Source: Streptomyces sp. NBC_00523
GTDB taxonomy: Bacteria > Actinomycetota > Actinomycetes > Streptomycetales > Streptomycetaceae
Assembly: GCF_036346615.1 (NCBI RefSeq)
Contig: NZ_CP107837.1
Span: 1-64,000, forward strand
Length of the DNA: 64,000 bases
Reading direction: 5' to 3'
A program made the translations under genes and the position numbers. Positions within the stretch are counted from its first letter, which is position 1. Each line of letters starts with the position of its first letter. Positions 18,514 through 27,141 of this stretch are shown here, one piece after another. Below the pieces are notes generated by a model that saw nothing but the letters and a program-made list of their open reading frames with translations, had not been told where the DNA came from and made no database searches.

Positions 18514-18878
18514 CAGGCAATCCAAGCACGAGTGGGAGATGCACACAACGCATCTCGCGGGCCTGCGGCCGAGTCAGCACTTGAAGTCCTGATCTGATAT
18601 CGCTTTCGATCGGGTCAGTTGAGCAACCCGCAAGATGCGACCGGGCAGCCCTGGAAGCGAAGCTTTGAGTGGACTCTGGACAACAGTCTCCTGGGCATCC
18701 GTGGGCCTTGGGGCGAACCGTCCCGAAACCAGGGCGTTATTGCCCGATGAAGCTGCCGGGCAGCAGTGTGGTGCACCAGGCAAGGGGACCTGTCCCCGAG
18801 TGGTGGACGCCTACGATGCGGCACCCAGGACGATCGGTTCCAAGCGCCTGAAACGTCACATACGGAGGAGATGACCGC
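18514..18878. other. Intergenic region upstream of aminopeptidase N
   Basis: About 365 bp between two divergent genes. Short frames here have no recognisable product. It ends in CGGAGGAG, the ribosome site of the aminopeptidase gene. No operator-like repeat was found. Confidence 0.5.
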
Positions 18879-21449
18879 GTGCCTGGCACGAATCTGACCC
18901 GCGAAGAGGCACAGGAGCGAACGCGCCTGCTGACCGTGGACGCGTACGAGATCGATCTCGACCTCTCCGGAGCGCAGGAGGGCGGGACCTACCGGTCCGT
19001 CACCGTCGTGCGTTTCGACTCCGCCGAAGCCGGTGCGGAGACCTTCATCGACCTGGTCGCCCCCGCGGTGCACGAGGTCGAGCTGAACGGCAGGGCGCTG
19101 GACGTCGCGGCGGTGTTCCGCGACTCGCGCATCACGCTGCCGCACCTGCAGGCCGGGGCCAACGAGCTGAAGGTCGTCGCGGACTGCGCGTACACCAACA
19201 CCGGTGAGGGCCTGCACCGCTTCGTCGACCCGGTCGACCAGCAGGCGTACCTCTACACCCAGTTCGAGGTGCCGGACGCGCGCCGCGTCTTCGCGAGCTT
19301 CGAGCAGCCCGACCTGAAGGCGACCTTCCGGTTCACCGTGAAGGCCCCGTCCGGCTGGACCGTGATCTCCAACTCGCCGACGCCGGAGCCGAAGGACGAC
19401 GTCTGGTCGTTCGAGCCGACGCCGCGCATCTCCTCGTACATCACCGCGCTGATCGTCGGCCCGTACCACTCGGTGCACAGCAGCTACGAGAAGGACGGCC
19501 GGACCGTCCCGCTGGGCATCTACTGCCGGCCCTCGCTCGCCGAGTACCTGGACGCGGACGCGATCTTCGACGTGACCCGGCTGGGCTTCGACTGGTTCCA
19601 GGAGAAGTTCGACTACGCCTACCCGTTCGCCAAGTACGACCAGCTCTTCGTCCCGGAGTTCAACGCGGGCGCGATGGAGAACGCCGGCGCGGTCACCATC
19701 CGCGACCAGTACGTCTTCCGGTCGAAGGTGACGGACGCGGCGTACGAGGTGCGGGCCGGGACAATCCTGCACGAGCTGGCCCACATGTGGTTCGGCGACC
19801 TCGTCACGATGGAGTGGTGGAACGACCTCTGGCTGAACGAGTCGTTCGCCACGTACTGCGCATTCGCCTGCCAGGCGTACGCTCCCGGCTCGAAATGGCC
19901 GGGTGTCTGGACCGGCTTCGCCAACTTCCTGAAGTCCTGGGCCTACCGCCAGGACCAGCTGCCCTCCACCCACCCGATCATGGCCGACATCCGCGACCTC
20001 GACGACGTCATGGTCAACTTCGACGGCATCACGTACGCCAAGGGCGCCTCGGTCCTGAAGCAGCTGGTGGCGTACGTCGGCATGGACGAGTTCTTCAACG
20101 GTGTGCAGGCCTATTTCAAGGCCCACGCCTTCAAGAACACCCGCCTGTCCGACCTCCTCAGCGCGCTGGAGGAGACCAGCGGCCGCGACCTGAAGTCCTG
20201 GTCGAAGGCATGGCTGGAGACCGCGGGCATAAACATCCTGCGCCCGCACATCGAGACGGACACCAACGGCACCATCACTTCCTTCGCCGTACGACAGGAG
20301 GCCCCCGCGCTGCCCGAGGGCGCCAAGGGCGAGCCGACGCTGCGGCCGCACCGGATCGCGATCGGTCTGTACGATCTTGAGGACGGTGAGCTCGTTCGCA
20401 CAGACCGTATCGAACTGGACGTCGACGGTGAACTGACTCCGGTCCCGCATCTGCTGGGCAAGCGCCGCCCGGCCGTCATCCTGCTCAACGACGACGACCT
20501 GTCGTACGCGAAGGTCCGCCTGGACGAGGAGTCGCTGCGGGTCGTCACCGAGCACCTGGGCGACTTCACCGAGTCGCTGCCGCGCGCCCTGTGCTGGGCG
20601 TCCGCCTGGGACATGACCCGCGACGGCGAGCTGGCCACCCGCGACTACCTCGCGCTGGTCCTCTCGGGGATCGGCAAGGAGTCGGACATCGGCGTCGTGC
20701 AGTCGCTGCACCGCCAGGTCAAGACGGCGATCGACCTGTACGCGACGCCGCAGTGGCGCGACGCGGGCCTCGCGCGGTGGACGGAAGCCACACTGGAGCA
20801 GCTGCGGGCCGCCGAGCCCGGCAGCGACCACCAGCTGGCCTGGGCGCAGGCGTTCGCGGCCACCGCCCGCACCGACGAGCAGCTGGACCTGCTGGGGGCA
20901 TTGCTCGACGGCGACCAGACGGTGAGAGGCCTCGCCGTCGACACCGAGCTGCGCTGGGCGTTCGTCGAACGCCTCGCGGCTACCGGGCGGGCCGACGAGA
21001 AAGTCATCGAGGCGGAGTACCAGCGGGACAGGACCGCGGCGGGCGAACGGCACGCGGCCACCGCGCGGGCGGCCCGGCCGACCGCTCAGGCCAAGGCGGA
21101 GGCCTGGGCCGCGGTCGTCGAGTCCGACACGTCGCCGAACGCTGTGCACCAAGCGGTGATCACCGGCTTCGTCCAGTCCGACCAGCGCGAACTGCTCGCC
21201 CCGTATACGGAGAAGTACTTCGCGGCGGTCAAGGACATATGGGAGTCCGGGTCCCGTTCGCAGGACATGGTCCAGCAGATCGTGGTCGACCTGTTCCCCT
21301 CACTGCAGGTGTCGCGGGCGACCCTGGACGCGACGGATGCGTGGCTGGCCTCCGCGGAACCGAGCGCCGCCCTGCGTCGGCTGGTGTCGGAGTCGCGGTC
21401 GGGCATCGAGCGGGCGCTGAGGGCCCAGGCGGCAGACGCTTCCGCATAA
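18879..21449 (+). CDS. pepN: Aminopeptidase N (M1 zinc metallopeptidase)
   Basis: An 856-residue cytosolic enzyme that removes N-terminal residues from peptides. The start is the GTG at 18879, after CGGAGGAG. The N-terminal beta domain spans about residues 1-190. Next come the exopeptidase motif GAMENAGAV (about 264) and the zinc site HELAHMWFGD (about 298) with the third ligand Glu in WLNESFATY (about 320). The catalytic Tyr region and the C-terminal ERAP1-like helical domain follow. Length matches actinomycete PepN. It is a housekeeping-type gene and appears to be transcribed alone. In a subtelomeric setting it may be a second copy, which cannot be judged here. Confidence 0.97.
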   Translation: MPGTNLTREEAQERTRLLTVDAYEIDLDLSGAQEGGTYRSVTVVRFDSAEAGAETFIDLVAPAVHEVELNGRALDVAAVFRDSRITLPHLQAGANELKVVADCAYTNTGEGLHRFVDPVDQQAYLYTQFEVPDARRVFASFEQPDLKATFRFTVKAPSGWTVISNSPTPEPKDDVWSFEPTPRISSYITALIVGPYHSVHSSYEKDGRTVPLGIYCRPSLAEYLDADAIFDVTRLGFDWFQEKFDYAYPFAKYDQLFVPEFNAGAMENAGAVTIRDQYVFRSKVTDAAYEVRAGTILHELAHMWFGDLVTMEWWNDLWLNESFATYCAFACQAYAPGSKWPGVWTGFANFLKSWAYRQDQLPSTHPIMADIRDLDDVMVNFDGITYAKGASVLKQLVAYVGMDEFFNGVQAYFKAHAFKNTRLSDLLSALEETSGRDLKSWSKAWLETAGINILRPHIETDTNGTITSFAVRQEAPALPEGAKGEPTLRPHRIAIGLYDLEDGELVRTDRIELDVDGELTPVPHLLGKRRPAVILLNDDDLSYAKVRLDEESLRVVTEHLGDFTESLPRALCWASAWDMTRDGELATRDYLALVLSGIGKESDIGVVQSLHRQVKTAIDLYATPQWRDAGLARWTEATLEQLRAAEPGSDHQLAWAQAFAATARTDEQLDLLGALLDGDQTVRGLAVDTELRWAFVERLAATGRADEKVIEAEYQRDRTAAGERHAATARAARPTAQAKAEAWAAVVESDTSPNAVHQAVITGFVQSDQRELLAPYTEKYFAAVKDIWESGSRSQDMVQQIVVDLFPSLQVSRATLDATDAWLASAEPSAALRRLVSESRSGIERALRAQAADASA

Positions 21450-21571
21450 GCGCTGCTTCCGGTCTCCGGCTTTGAGCGGTCAGGGCTTCCAGGGGCTTCG
21501 GGTTCTCGACGGTGTCGGGTTCGCCGAGGCCGGACCGCATCCGGCTTCCTGGCGCCGCCATCCGCATACGC

Positions 21572-22552
21572 TCAGCGTGTGGCATCGCCGCGGGTCTCCT
21601 GAGGGCCGGGGACGACGCGATGGCTGACCGGGATGGGGGAGCTCGGAACCCAGGCCGGACACGTTGGGTCGGGCGTCGCCGACAGGAGGACCCCGCGCAG
21701 GGGCAGCGAGGCCGGCAGGCCTTCGAACGCCGGCACCGGCCGGTCCTCGTGGTAGGCGATCGACAGTGAGGGCTGCGCCAGCCCCCGCATCCGTACGACG
21801 AGCTCCGCTTCGTCCCCAGCGGCCTTGGGCTGCATGGTCTGCATGGGGATCGGGGTGAAGCTGAACCGGGCCTTGAACCCGAAGAGGCCCGGTTGAGCCG
21901 TGTGCCCGAGGAGGGAAGGGTCGCTGCCCAGTGAGGCCCACGTGTAGCCGCGCTCCCGTGCCGCGTCGAAGGCAGCGCTGTACATCAGACGCGAGAGCAT
22001 GCCATTCCGGGCCGAGTCCGCTGCCGCGGAGAACCTGACGTGAACGAGAGACTGGTCGGGCCGCAGCGAGCACAGGCAACCGCCGACAAGGACGCCATCG
22101 GCGTGCGCGAACACTCCGAGCAGAGAGGGCAGGTCACGCAATAGGAGCCGCTCCTGCCGCCTGGCGTAATTGACACCGTGAGGCATCGAGGAGATCTGCC
22201 GCTCGTACAATTCGAGGAAGCCCCGCAGGTCCTCCTCCCCCACTTGGTCGAGGACTCCAACCGTAATGCCGCTCGTGACAGCTGCCCGCGCGGCATTGCG
22301 GTGACTCTTGCGCTCGCTGACCGACAGGCGCTGTCGGAACGCGGCCGCCGAATCCGTCAGGGGAGCCAACCAGTTCACCCACGCCGGCTTGACCAGAAAG
22401 CCGGCAGCTTCAAGCGCGGGACGCCGATCAAGGTCTGCCAGCCTCACCCTGACGATGTCGACATCGCAGGCAGGGTCGTGCCAGTTCCTCTCCAGGGCTT
22501 CTTCCAAGCCCACGTGTGCGATCGTGACCGCTCCCTGCACGTCAACCCGCAT
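21572..22552 (-). CDS. GNAT-fold acyltransferase, FemAB-like
   Basis: A 326-residue product from the ATG at 22552, preceded by GAGGGACGAGC; the frame runs 36 codons further upstream without coding character. The central and C-terminal part has GNAT/FemAB features: FRQRLSVSERKSHRNAARAA, LYERQISSMPHGVNYARRQE, GVFAHADGVLVGGCLCSLRP, and NGMLSRLMYSAAFDAARERG followed by YTWASLGSDPSLLG. This pattern is typical of BioF2/FemAB-like GNAT proteins that transfer acyl or aminoacyl groups. The substrate is unknown. It lies 112 bp downstream of the membrane-protein gene's end in the same direction, so the two may be expressed separately. Confidence 0.7.
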   Translation of the reverse strand: MRVDVQGAVTIAHVGLEEALERNWHDPACDVDIVRVRLADLDRRPALEAAGFLVKPAWVNWLAPLTDSAAAFRQRLSVSERKSHRNAARAAVTSGITVGVLDQVGEEDLRGFLELYERQISSMPHGVNYARRQERLLLRDLPSLLGVFAHADGVLVGGCLCSLRPDQSLVHVRFSAAADSARNGMLSRLMYSAAFDAARERGYTWASLGSDPSLLGHTAQPGLFGFKARFSFTPIPMQTMQPKAAGDEAELVVRMRGLAQPSLSIAYHEDRPVPAFEGLPASLPLRGVLLSATPDPTCPAWVPSSPIPVSHRVVPGPQETRGDATR

Positions 22553-22664
22553 GCTCGTCCCTCTGACCAGTCGATTCGCGCCGGTCACGAGCCGGCATGG
22601 CGGAAGATGCGTACTGTCCGGGGCAGGCGGACTGCCGCTTGCACGGTGGTTCCGGTCCACGCGC

Positions 22665-23633
22665 TTACGCGACCCAGGGCGCCATCGGATACCAGATCAG
22701 GTCACGGGCCGCGAGAATGCGTACGTCCCAGTAAAGGATCATGAAGATGCCGGCAGCGAGGAACGCCCCCGCCATCAGAGCCGACGCCCGGCCCGGGCGC
22801 TTCGTCAGCGCTCGGTGAATCCGGTCCCCGAAGAGACCCGTGACGATCAAGAACACCGTCGCCATGACCGTGATGTTGCCGAGGCTCTGCAGGGCGAACT
22901 CCAGCGCTGCGAAAAACGAGTTCCGGCTCTCAGCGGCATCCTGGAACAGCTGCCTGAACAGCGGGAACGGCCGGCCGATGAGGAAGGCGCCGATCAGGCC
23001 GCCCATGAAAAGCAGGGGAGCACTCGGCAGAACCCGGGACACGTTTGCCAACGGGTCGCGCACCACGCCCAGCGCGGCCAGCCCGAGGTACGTCATGACC
23101 AGGCCGATCAGCCCGAACACCACCATGGCCTGTACGAGTCGTCCGGAGAAGCCACCGCCGCCCTGGCCCTGCTCGAACTGCGGCATGCCCGCGCCCACGA
23201 GGCCGACGACCGTGCCGTACAGCGCCGACACGATGACAGCGCCCAGTGCGAGCAGACCGACCGGGCGCAGCGCGGCGGCCATACGACCCCGTCGTGAGGT
23301 TGATCCAGCACCGGTCAGTGGCGCCAATGCGCTGAACACGGCGACGTTGCACGCTGTGAACGTTCCTGCGATGCCGGTGGCCAGGGCAAAGGCGAGGCCC
23401 GCCAGGGCGCCGGCGATCGGCGTCTCCTTGGCAGGGTGGCCCAAGAGCGTATTCGCCACGTTGTCACCGATGGTCTGGTCGACGAACTTCGCCGACCAGA
23501 CCACTGTGAGCGCGAAGCCGAACAGCGCGCTGAGGGTCACGATCAGTGCGCGTCGCCGGGGCACGTGGCCGTTGAAGAAGAATGAAGGTGGGCGGGTCGC
23601 GGCTTTCGTACTCCGCTGCAGTGTCTGCGTCAT
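22665..23633 (-). CDS. Polytopic membrane protein, 322 aa
   Basis: The start is set at the ATG at 23633 (MTQTLQRSTKAA); another in-frame ATG lies six codons upstream after GGAAGGGCG. About seven hydrophobic helices are visible, including LIVTLSALFGFALTVVWSA, a helix with GTFTACNVAVFSALAPLTG, and pairs near residues 120-190, 200-225, 245-270 and 285-310. The Cys-containing third helix is reminiscent of CcdA/DsbD- or LysE-like transporters, but no family motif is decisive. Function is unknown. It is followed on the same strand by the GNAT gene. Confidence 0.7.
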   Translation of the reverse strand: MTQTLQRSTKAATRPPSFFFNGHVPRRRALIVTLSALFGFALTVVWSAKFVDQTIGDNVANTLLGHPAKETPIAGALAGLAFALATGIAGTFTACNVAVFSALAPLTGAGSTSRRGRMAAALRPVGLLALGAVIVSALYGTVVGLVGAGMPQFEQGQGGGGFSGRLVQAMVVFGLIGLVMTYLGLAALGVVRDPLANVSRVLPSAPLLFMGGLIGAFLIGRPFPLFRQLFQDAAESRNSFFAALEFALQSLGNITVMATVFLIVTGLFGDRIHRALTKRPGRASALMAGAFLAAGIFMILYWDVRILAARDLIWYPMAPWVA

Positions 23634-23757
23634 GAGGTGTCGCCCTTCCATACAGGGGTGAGAGGGGGTGTCGCGCTGGGCAGCGGCTGCTTCGTACACC
23701 TCGGCGGCGTATCGAGCACGCGGCAGGAACGTCATGCGTCCACTTCGAAGGCCGTCC

Positions 23758-24720
23758 TCACCCCTGCCGGCCAGTACGTGGGCGCACGGCGTCGTCCGGC
23801 GCCTCCGCGGTCGCGGGCTCGTACGTGTACTGGACCCCGGACAGTTCCTCGGACAGGGCCCACAACCGGGCCTGCGCTCCCTTGCTTCGGGAAGCCCGGC
23901 TGGAGGACGCCGGCCCGGGTTTCCCTCGGTTCCCGAAGAGCCCCGACGGACCGAGATACGCACCGCCCGGCACATCAGCGTCCATGGCCGCCCGCAGCGA
24001 AGGCAGCGCCGCCTGCTCCGCGGGCTGGGCCAGCCATGGGAGTCCCGCCGCCACCGCTGGGCGTAGCAGCGCAGGCGGGTCCCCGTTCCACAGCTGGGTC
24101 GGTGACAGCCCCGGATGCACAGCCAGGGACGTTGTGGGGGCGCCCACGGTGGTGAGCTGGTGCTGCAACTCCCTCGCGAACAGTAGGTTGGCGAGCTTGG
24201 AACGCCCGTACGCGGTCACCGATCTCCGGCCGTCATCAGCCCGGGCGCGGGCGGCATCAAAACCACCGAAGCCCGCCCGGTGCGCCAGGCTCGCGACCGT
24301 GACGATCCGGGAATCAGGCACCGAGATCATCGATTTCAGCAGCAGTCCCGTGAGCGCGAAATGGCCGAGGTGGTTGACTCCGAAGTGGGCCTCGAAGCCG
24401 TCCTCGGTGCGCTGGTACGACGGGAACATCACCCCGGCGTTGTTGATCAGCAGGTCCAGCCGATCGTGCCGGTCGAGCACCTCCGCCGCCGCTCGGTGGA
24501 TGGAGTCCAGGGATGCGAGGTCCAGGAGGACGATCTCCGTGCTGCCGCCGATCCGCGTTGCCGCGGCCCGGCCTCGCTCCAAGCTGCGGCCGGCGAGGAT
24601 CACATGTGCCCCGCGGGCCGCGAGCGCTCGGGCGGTCTCGAGCCCGATGCCTGCGGACGCGCCGGTCACCAGCGCCGTCCTGCCCTTCTGACCGGGAGCA
24701 TGAGCAAGGGACCAGGCCAT
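23758..24720 (-). CDS. Short-chain dehydrogenase/reductase (retinol dehydrogenase-like)
   Basis: A 320-residue SDR. The start is the ATG at 24720, directly after GGAGGGTGT. It has the TGASAGIG dinucleotide-binding motif (about residue 20), DLASLD, NNAG at about 90, the catalytic Ser in VTVASLAHRAG and the YGRSK pair (YxxxK). The C-terminal extension NRGKPGPASSS...LWALSEEL is typical of the long SDRs grouped with protochlorophyllide and retinol dehydrogenases. The cofactor is probably NADP(H), given Arg in AGRSLERGR. It is the last gene of a minus-strand group with an AhpD-like protein and a carotenoid-oxygenase remnant, suggesting former apocarotenoid or aromatic aldehyde metabolism. Confidence 0.9.
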   Translation of the reverse strand: MAWSLAHAPGQKGRTALVTGASAGIGLETARALAARGAHVILAGRSLERGRAAATRIGGSTEIVLLDLASLDSIHRAAAEVLDRHDRLDLLINNAGVMFPSYQRTEDGFEAHFGVNHLGHFALTGLLLKSMISVPDSRIVTVASLAHRAGFGGFDAARARADDGRRSVTAYGRSKLANLLFARELQHQLTTVGAPTTSLAVHPGLSPTQLWNGDPPALLRPAVAAGLPWLAQPAEQAALPSLRAAMDADVPGGAYLGPSGLFGNRGKPGPASSSRASRSKGAQARLWALSEELSGVQYTYEPATAEAPDDAVRPRTGRQG

Positions 24721-24752
24721 ACACCCTCCTAGAGGCACACAGGGGCCGAGCG

Positions 24753-25295
24753 TCAGCGCGCTCCGCTGTATCCACGTACGACGATGACGTCGGCCGCGGC
24801 GTTGTAGAACGACGGGTCGGCCGGCAAGGCCGTGGCGAGTCCGCTCACGTAGCGGTTGAACATCGCGAACGCGGCTGCGATCAGTACTGTGTCGTGGATG
24901 TGGTCGTCCGTCGCGCCTTCAGCGCGGGCCGCAGCGATCGTTGTGTCGGAGACCGGGGCGGCCTTCGCCTGTACTTCCGCGGCAACCTTCAGCAGTGCCC
25001 GGATCAGCGGGGAGATGGGGGCCCGGTCCGCGTCCGCGAGTACCGACGCGACCAACTCGGCGCCGCCTTCCAGCTGTGCTGCCGCGAAGGCGCTGTGTGA
25101 GCCGGAGCAGTAGGCCGTGCAGTTCAAATCGCTCACGTACGCGGCGATCAGCTCGCGCTCGCCTCGGCTCAAAGGCGACTCGCCTTCGCGCAGGAGAGTG
25201 TCGGCGAGCTGCGACAGAACACCCGCCGTGTCCGGGCGCTGGACGAAGAGTCCGCTGATTCCGGGAAGATCATTGGCAATCTCGATGTGAGGCAC
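24753..25295 (-). CDS. Carboxymuconolactone decarboxylase/AhpD-like protein
   Basis: A 180-residue product if it starts at the GTG at 25295, which has AGGA a few bases upstream; an in-frame ATG at 25313 lacks a ribosome site. The family signature is complete: ERELIAAYVSDLNCTAYCSG followed by SHSAFA, giving the CxxxCxxxH redox centre at about residues 60-68. Helices before and after match the AhpD fold. Such proteins reduce peroxides with the help of a partner, or act as lactone decarboxylases. The upstream carotenoid-oxygenase remnant ends 7 bp before the GTG, so the genes were once translationally coupled. 32 bp separate it from the SDR. Confidence 0.85.
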   Translation of the reverse strand: MPHIEIANDLPGISGLFVQRPDTAGVLSQLADTLLREGESPLSRGERELIAAYVSDLNCTAYCSGSHSAFAAAQLEGGAELVASVLADADRAPISPLIRALLKVAAEVQAKAAPVSDTTIAAARAEGATDDHIHDTVLIAAAFAMFNRYVSGLATALPADPSFYNAAADVIVVRGYSGAR

Positions 25296-25302
25296 GGGCG
25301 TC

Positions 25303-25557
25303 CTATTCCTCATCCGGAGCCGATAGGGACGTGCTCATAGTCGGGACGCGCGCCCCTGGCAGCCAACTCCCAGAGTGCGGTGCGCGGGCTCGGGCCAGTT
25401 CTGTGAAGTCACGCGCGTCCAGCACCAGAAGACAGGAGGACGGCTCGTGCGGTCCGGCGGCGTCGAGGACGATCGACAGCACCACGCCGTACTTCTCGGA
25501 TTCCAGGCTTCGCAGGCCGGCTGCGCTGCGGGCGATCGGTGTGCGCGCACGGCACAT
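25303..25557 (-). pseudogene. Carotenoid oxygenase C-terminal remnant
   Basis: The 84-residue frame contains SEKYGVVLSIVLDAAGPHEP followed by SSCLLVLDARDFTELARARA and PH. That is the penultimate beta blade of the carotenoid oxygenase/lignostilbene dioxygenase (RPE65) family. Full enzymes are about 450-500 residues with four iron-binding His; all but the extreme C-terminal region is missing, and the very end (after APH) does not match the expected FGFHG, suggesting a frameshift too. It is non-functional. It stops just before the AhpD-like gene. Confidence 0.7.
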
Positions 25558-25592
25558 GGAGCTTCATCGATTCGCTGTCCGCGCGTGGCTCC

Positions 25593-26915
25593 CTACACCA
25601 CGTCGGTGGCAGGGGAAGCGCTGCCCGTTGAGGCATCAGTCGCCGCCGCTTGCGCTTCGGTGGTCTCGCCGGACGGCCGGGTGCGCTCTCCCCACCTCGC
25701 AATGGCCGGGCCGGTGAGCCCGAGGAGCAGCAGAAAGGCACCGACCCCGATCCAGCCGGTGCTGCCGAGGCTCAGCGCGAGTCCGAGCAACAGGGCGGGT
25801 GCCGCAGCCTTCGCTGCTCCGGCGACCGCGCCGGCAACCCCTTGGTACTGGCCCTGCGCGTACGCGGGCGGCATGCCGAACTCGAACGCGAAGGTGCCGC
25901 TCACGTAGTAGATCTCGCCGAGTGTCAGCAACACCATGCCGACGACCAGGAGCAGCAGCGCCGCCCCTGCGGGCACACCGGCCATCAGGCTCATCGCGGC
26001 GCAGCCCAGCAGCAGGGCGAAGCCGGCTCGGCGCAGTGCCGTGCCCCCGTCGGTGATCGACTGAATCTTTGCGCCGATTCTCACCTGGAGCAGCACGACA
26101 AGTGCTGTATTGAGCACGAAGGCGACCGTGACTGCCCACCCTGGCGCGTCGGTGTAGTTGACGATCCATACAGCGATCATGATTTCCAAGATCATGTTCT
26201 GTATCGCCATCGCGCCGCCGACCAGCGAATACGCGAGGAACGCCTTGTCCCTCAGCGCAATCCTCTTCGATGGCGCGCCCTCGGAACCGTCGGCTTCCTT
26301 CTGCGGCCGGGGCAGCGGCTGGTAGTTGGGCAGCCTGAACAGCATCGCGAGGGAAGCGACCTGAGTCAGCGTGAAGGCGAGAGCCAGCACTCGGTAAGAG
26401 GTGGCGGTGTCGATCTGAATGCCGACGCCGGCGATCAGGGAACCGAGGGACACTCCCAGGTTCGCCACCACTCTGATCTTGGACCTGATCGTGACCGCTT
26501 CGTCGCCGCCGATCCGTCGCAGCATCGCGCCGGAGGCGGGGTAGTTGGCTGCGAGGCTGGCGGCCGAGAGCATCTGGACCGCCAGCAGCATCCAGAAGTT
26601 CTGGACGAACAAGTAGGAAACGCCCACCAGGCTATGACCGGCAAAGGTCGCCATCATCACGCGCCGCGGGCCGATTCGGTCGGCAAGCGCCCCGGCAGGA
26701 ACGGAGAGCGGAATCGCCAGCAGCCCGGACACCGTAAACGCAAGGCCTACTTGTGCCGCCGACAGGCCAACTATTTTGATGAAGTACAGGGTGCTGATGG
26801 GCAGGATGATGCCGCCACCGATCGTGGCGATGAATGTCGACACGACAAACGTGCGCTGAACACCTGGCTCGGCGAATGCAGATCCCATCAGGGAAAAAAG
26901 CTTAAATCTGGACAT
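25593..26915 (-). CDS. MFS transporter, 12 TM
   Basis: A 440-residue secondary transporter from the ATG at 26915 (after GAAGGCAGGGT). Twelve hydrophobic helices are visible, with the MFS motif A loop GALADRIGPRRVMMA between helices 2 and 3 and a charged central loop (about 200-225, PRPQKEADGSEG). The profile fits the SET/DHA1-type drug or sugar efflux group. It is divergent from the condensation-domain gene at 27142, with a 226-bp shared region, which makes it the best candidate exporter for the product of the dissociated NRPS genes. The substrate is inferred only from position. Confidence 0.88.
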   Translation of the reverse strand: MSRFKLFSLMGSAFAEPGVQRTFVVSTFIATIGGGIILPISTLYFIKIVGLSAAQVGLAFTVSGLLAIPLSVPAGALADRIGPRRVMMATFAGHSLVGVSYLFVQNFWMLLAVQMLSAASLAANYPASGAMLRRIGGDEAVTIRSKIRVVANLGVSLGSLIAGVGIQIDTATSYRVLALAFTLTQVASLAMLFRLPNYQPLPRPQKEADGSEGAPSKRIALRDKAFLAYSLVGGAMAIQNMILEIMIAVWIVNYTDAPGWAVTVAFVLNTALVVLLQVRIGAKIQSITDGGTALRRAGFALLLGCAAMSLMAGVPAGAALLLLVVGMVLLTLGEIYYVSGTFAFEFGMPPAYAQGQYQGVAGAVAGAAKAAAPALLLGLALSLGSTGWIGVGAFLLLLGLTGPAIARWGERTRPSGETTEAQAAATDASTGSASPATDVV

Positions 26916-27141
26916 ACCCTGCCTTCTGTGTTCAGCAATGGCCGCACTCGCTGCAACAGCGTAGAGCGCATCTGACGCGGCAGCATCTCTCAGAATGCGA
27001 TCCATTTCCAGGGATCGCCGGACTCATCGGGTACAGCGACAGGCCAGGACGCACTCCGCAATCCACGAGTCGTCGGCTTCCCTCTGCAGCGCATATGTTC
27101 CCTTCTCGTGCCTGAGCACGAGAAGGGAAGGTAGTTGGCAT

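Noticed and set aside
18615..21152. An 845-codon open frame antisense to the aminopeptidase N gene
   Set aside because: It is the opposite-strand shadow of pepN: low-complexity Arg/Gly/Val-rich sequence with no domain, while the plus strand encodes a complete M1 peptidase.
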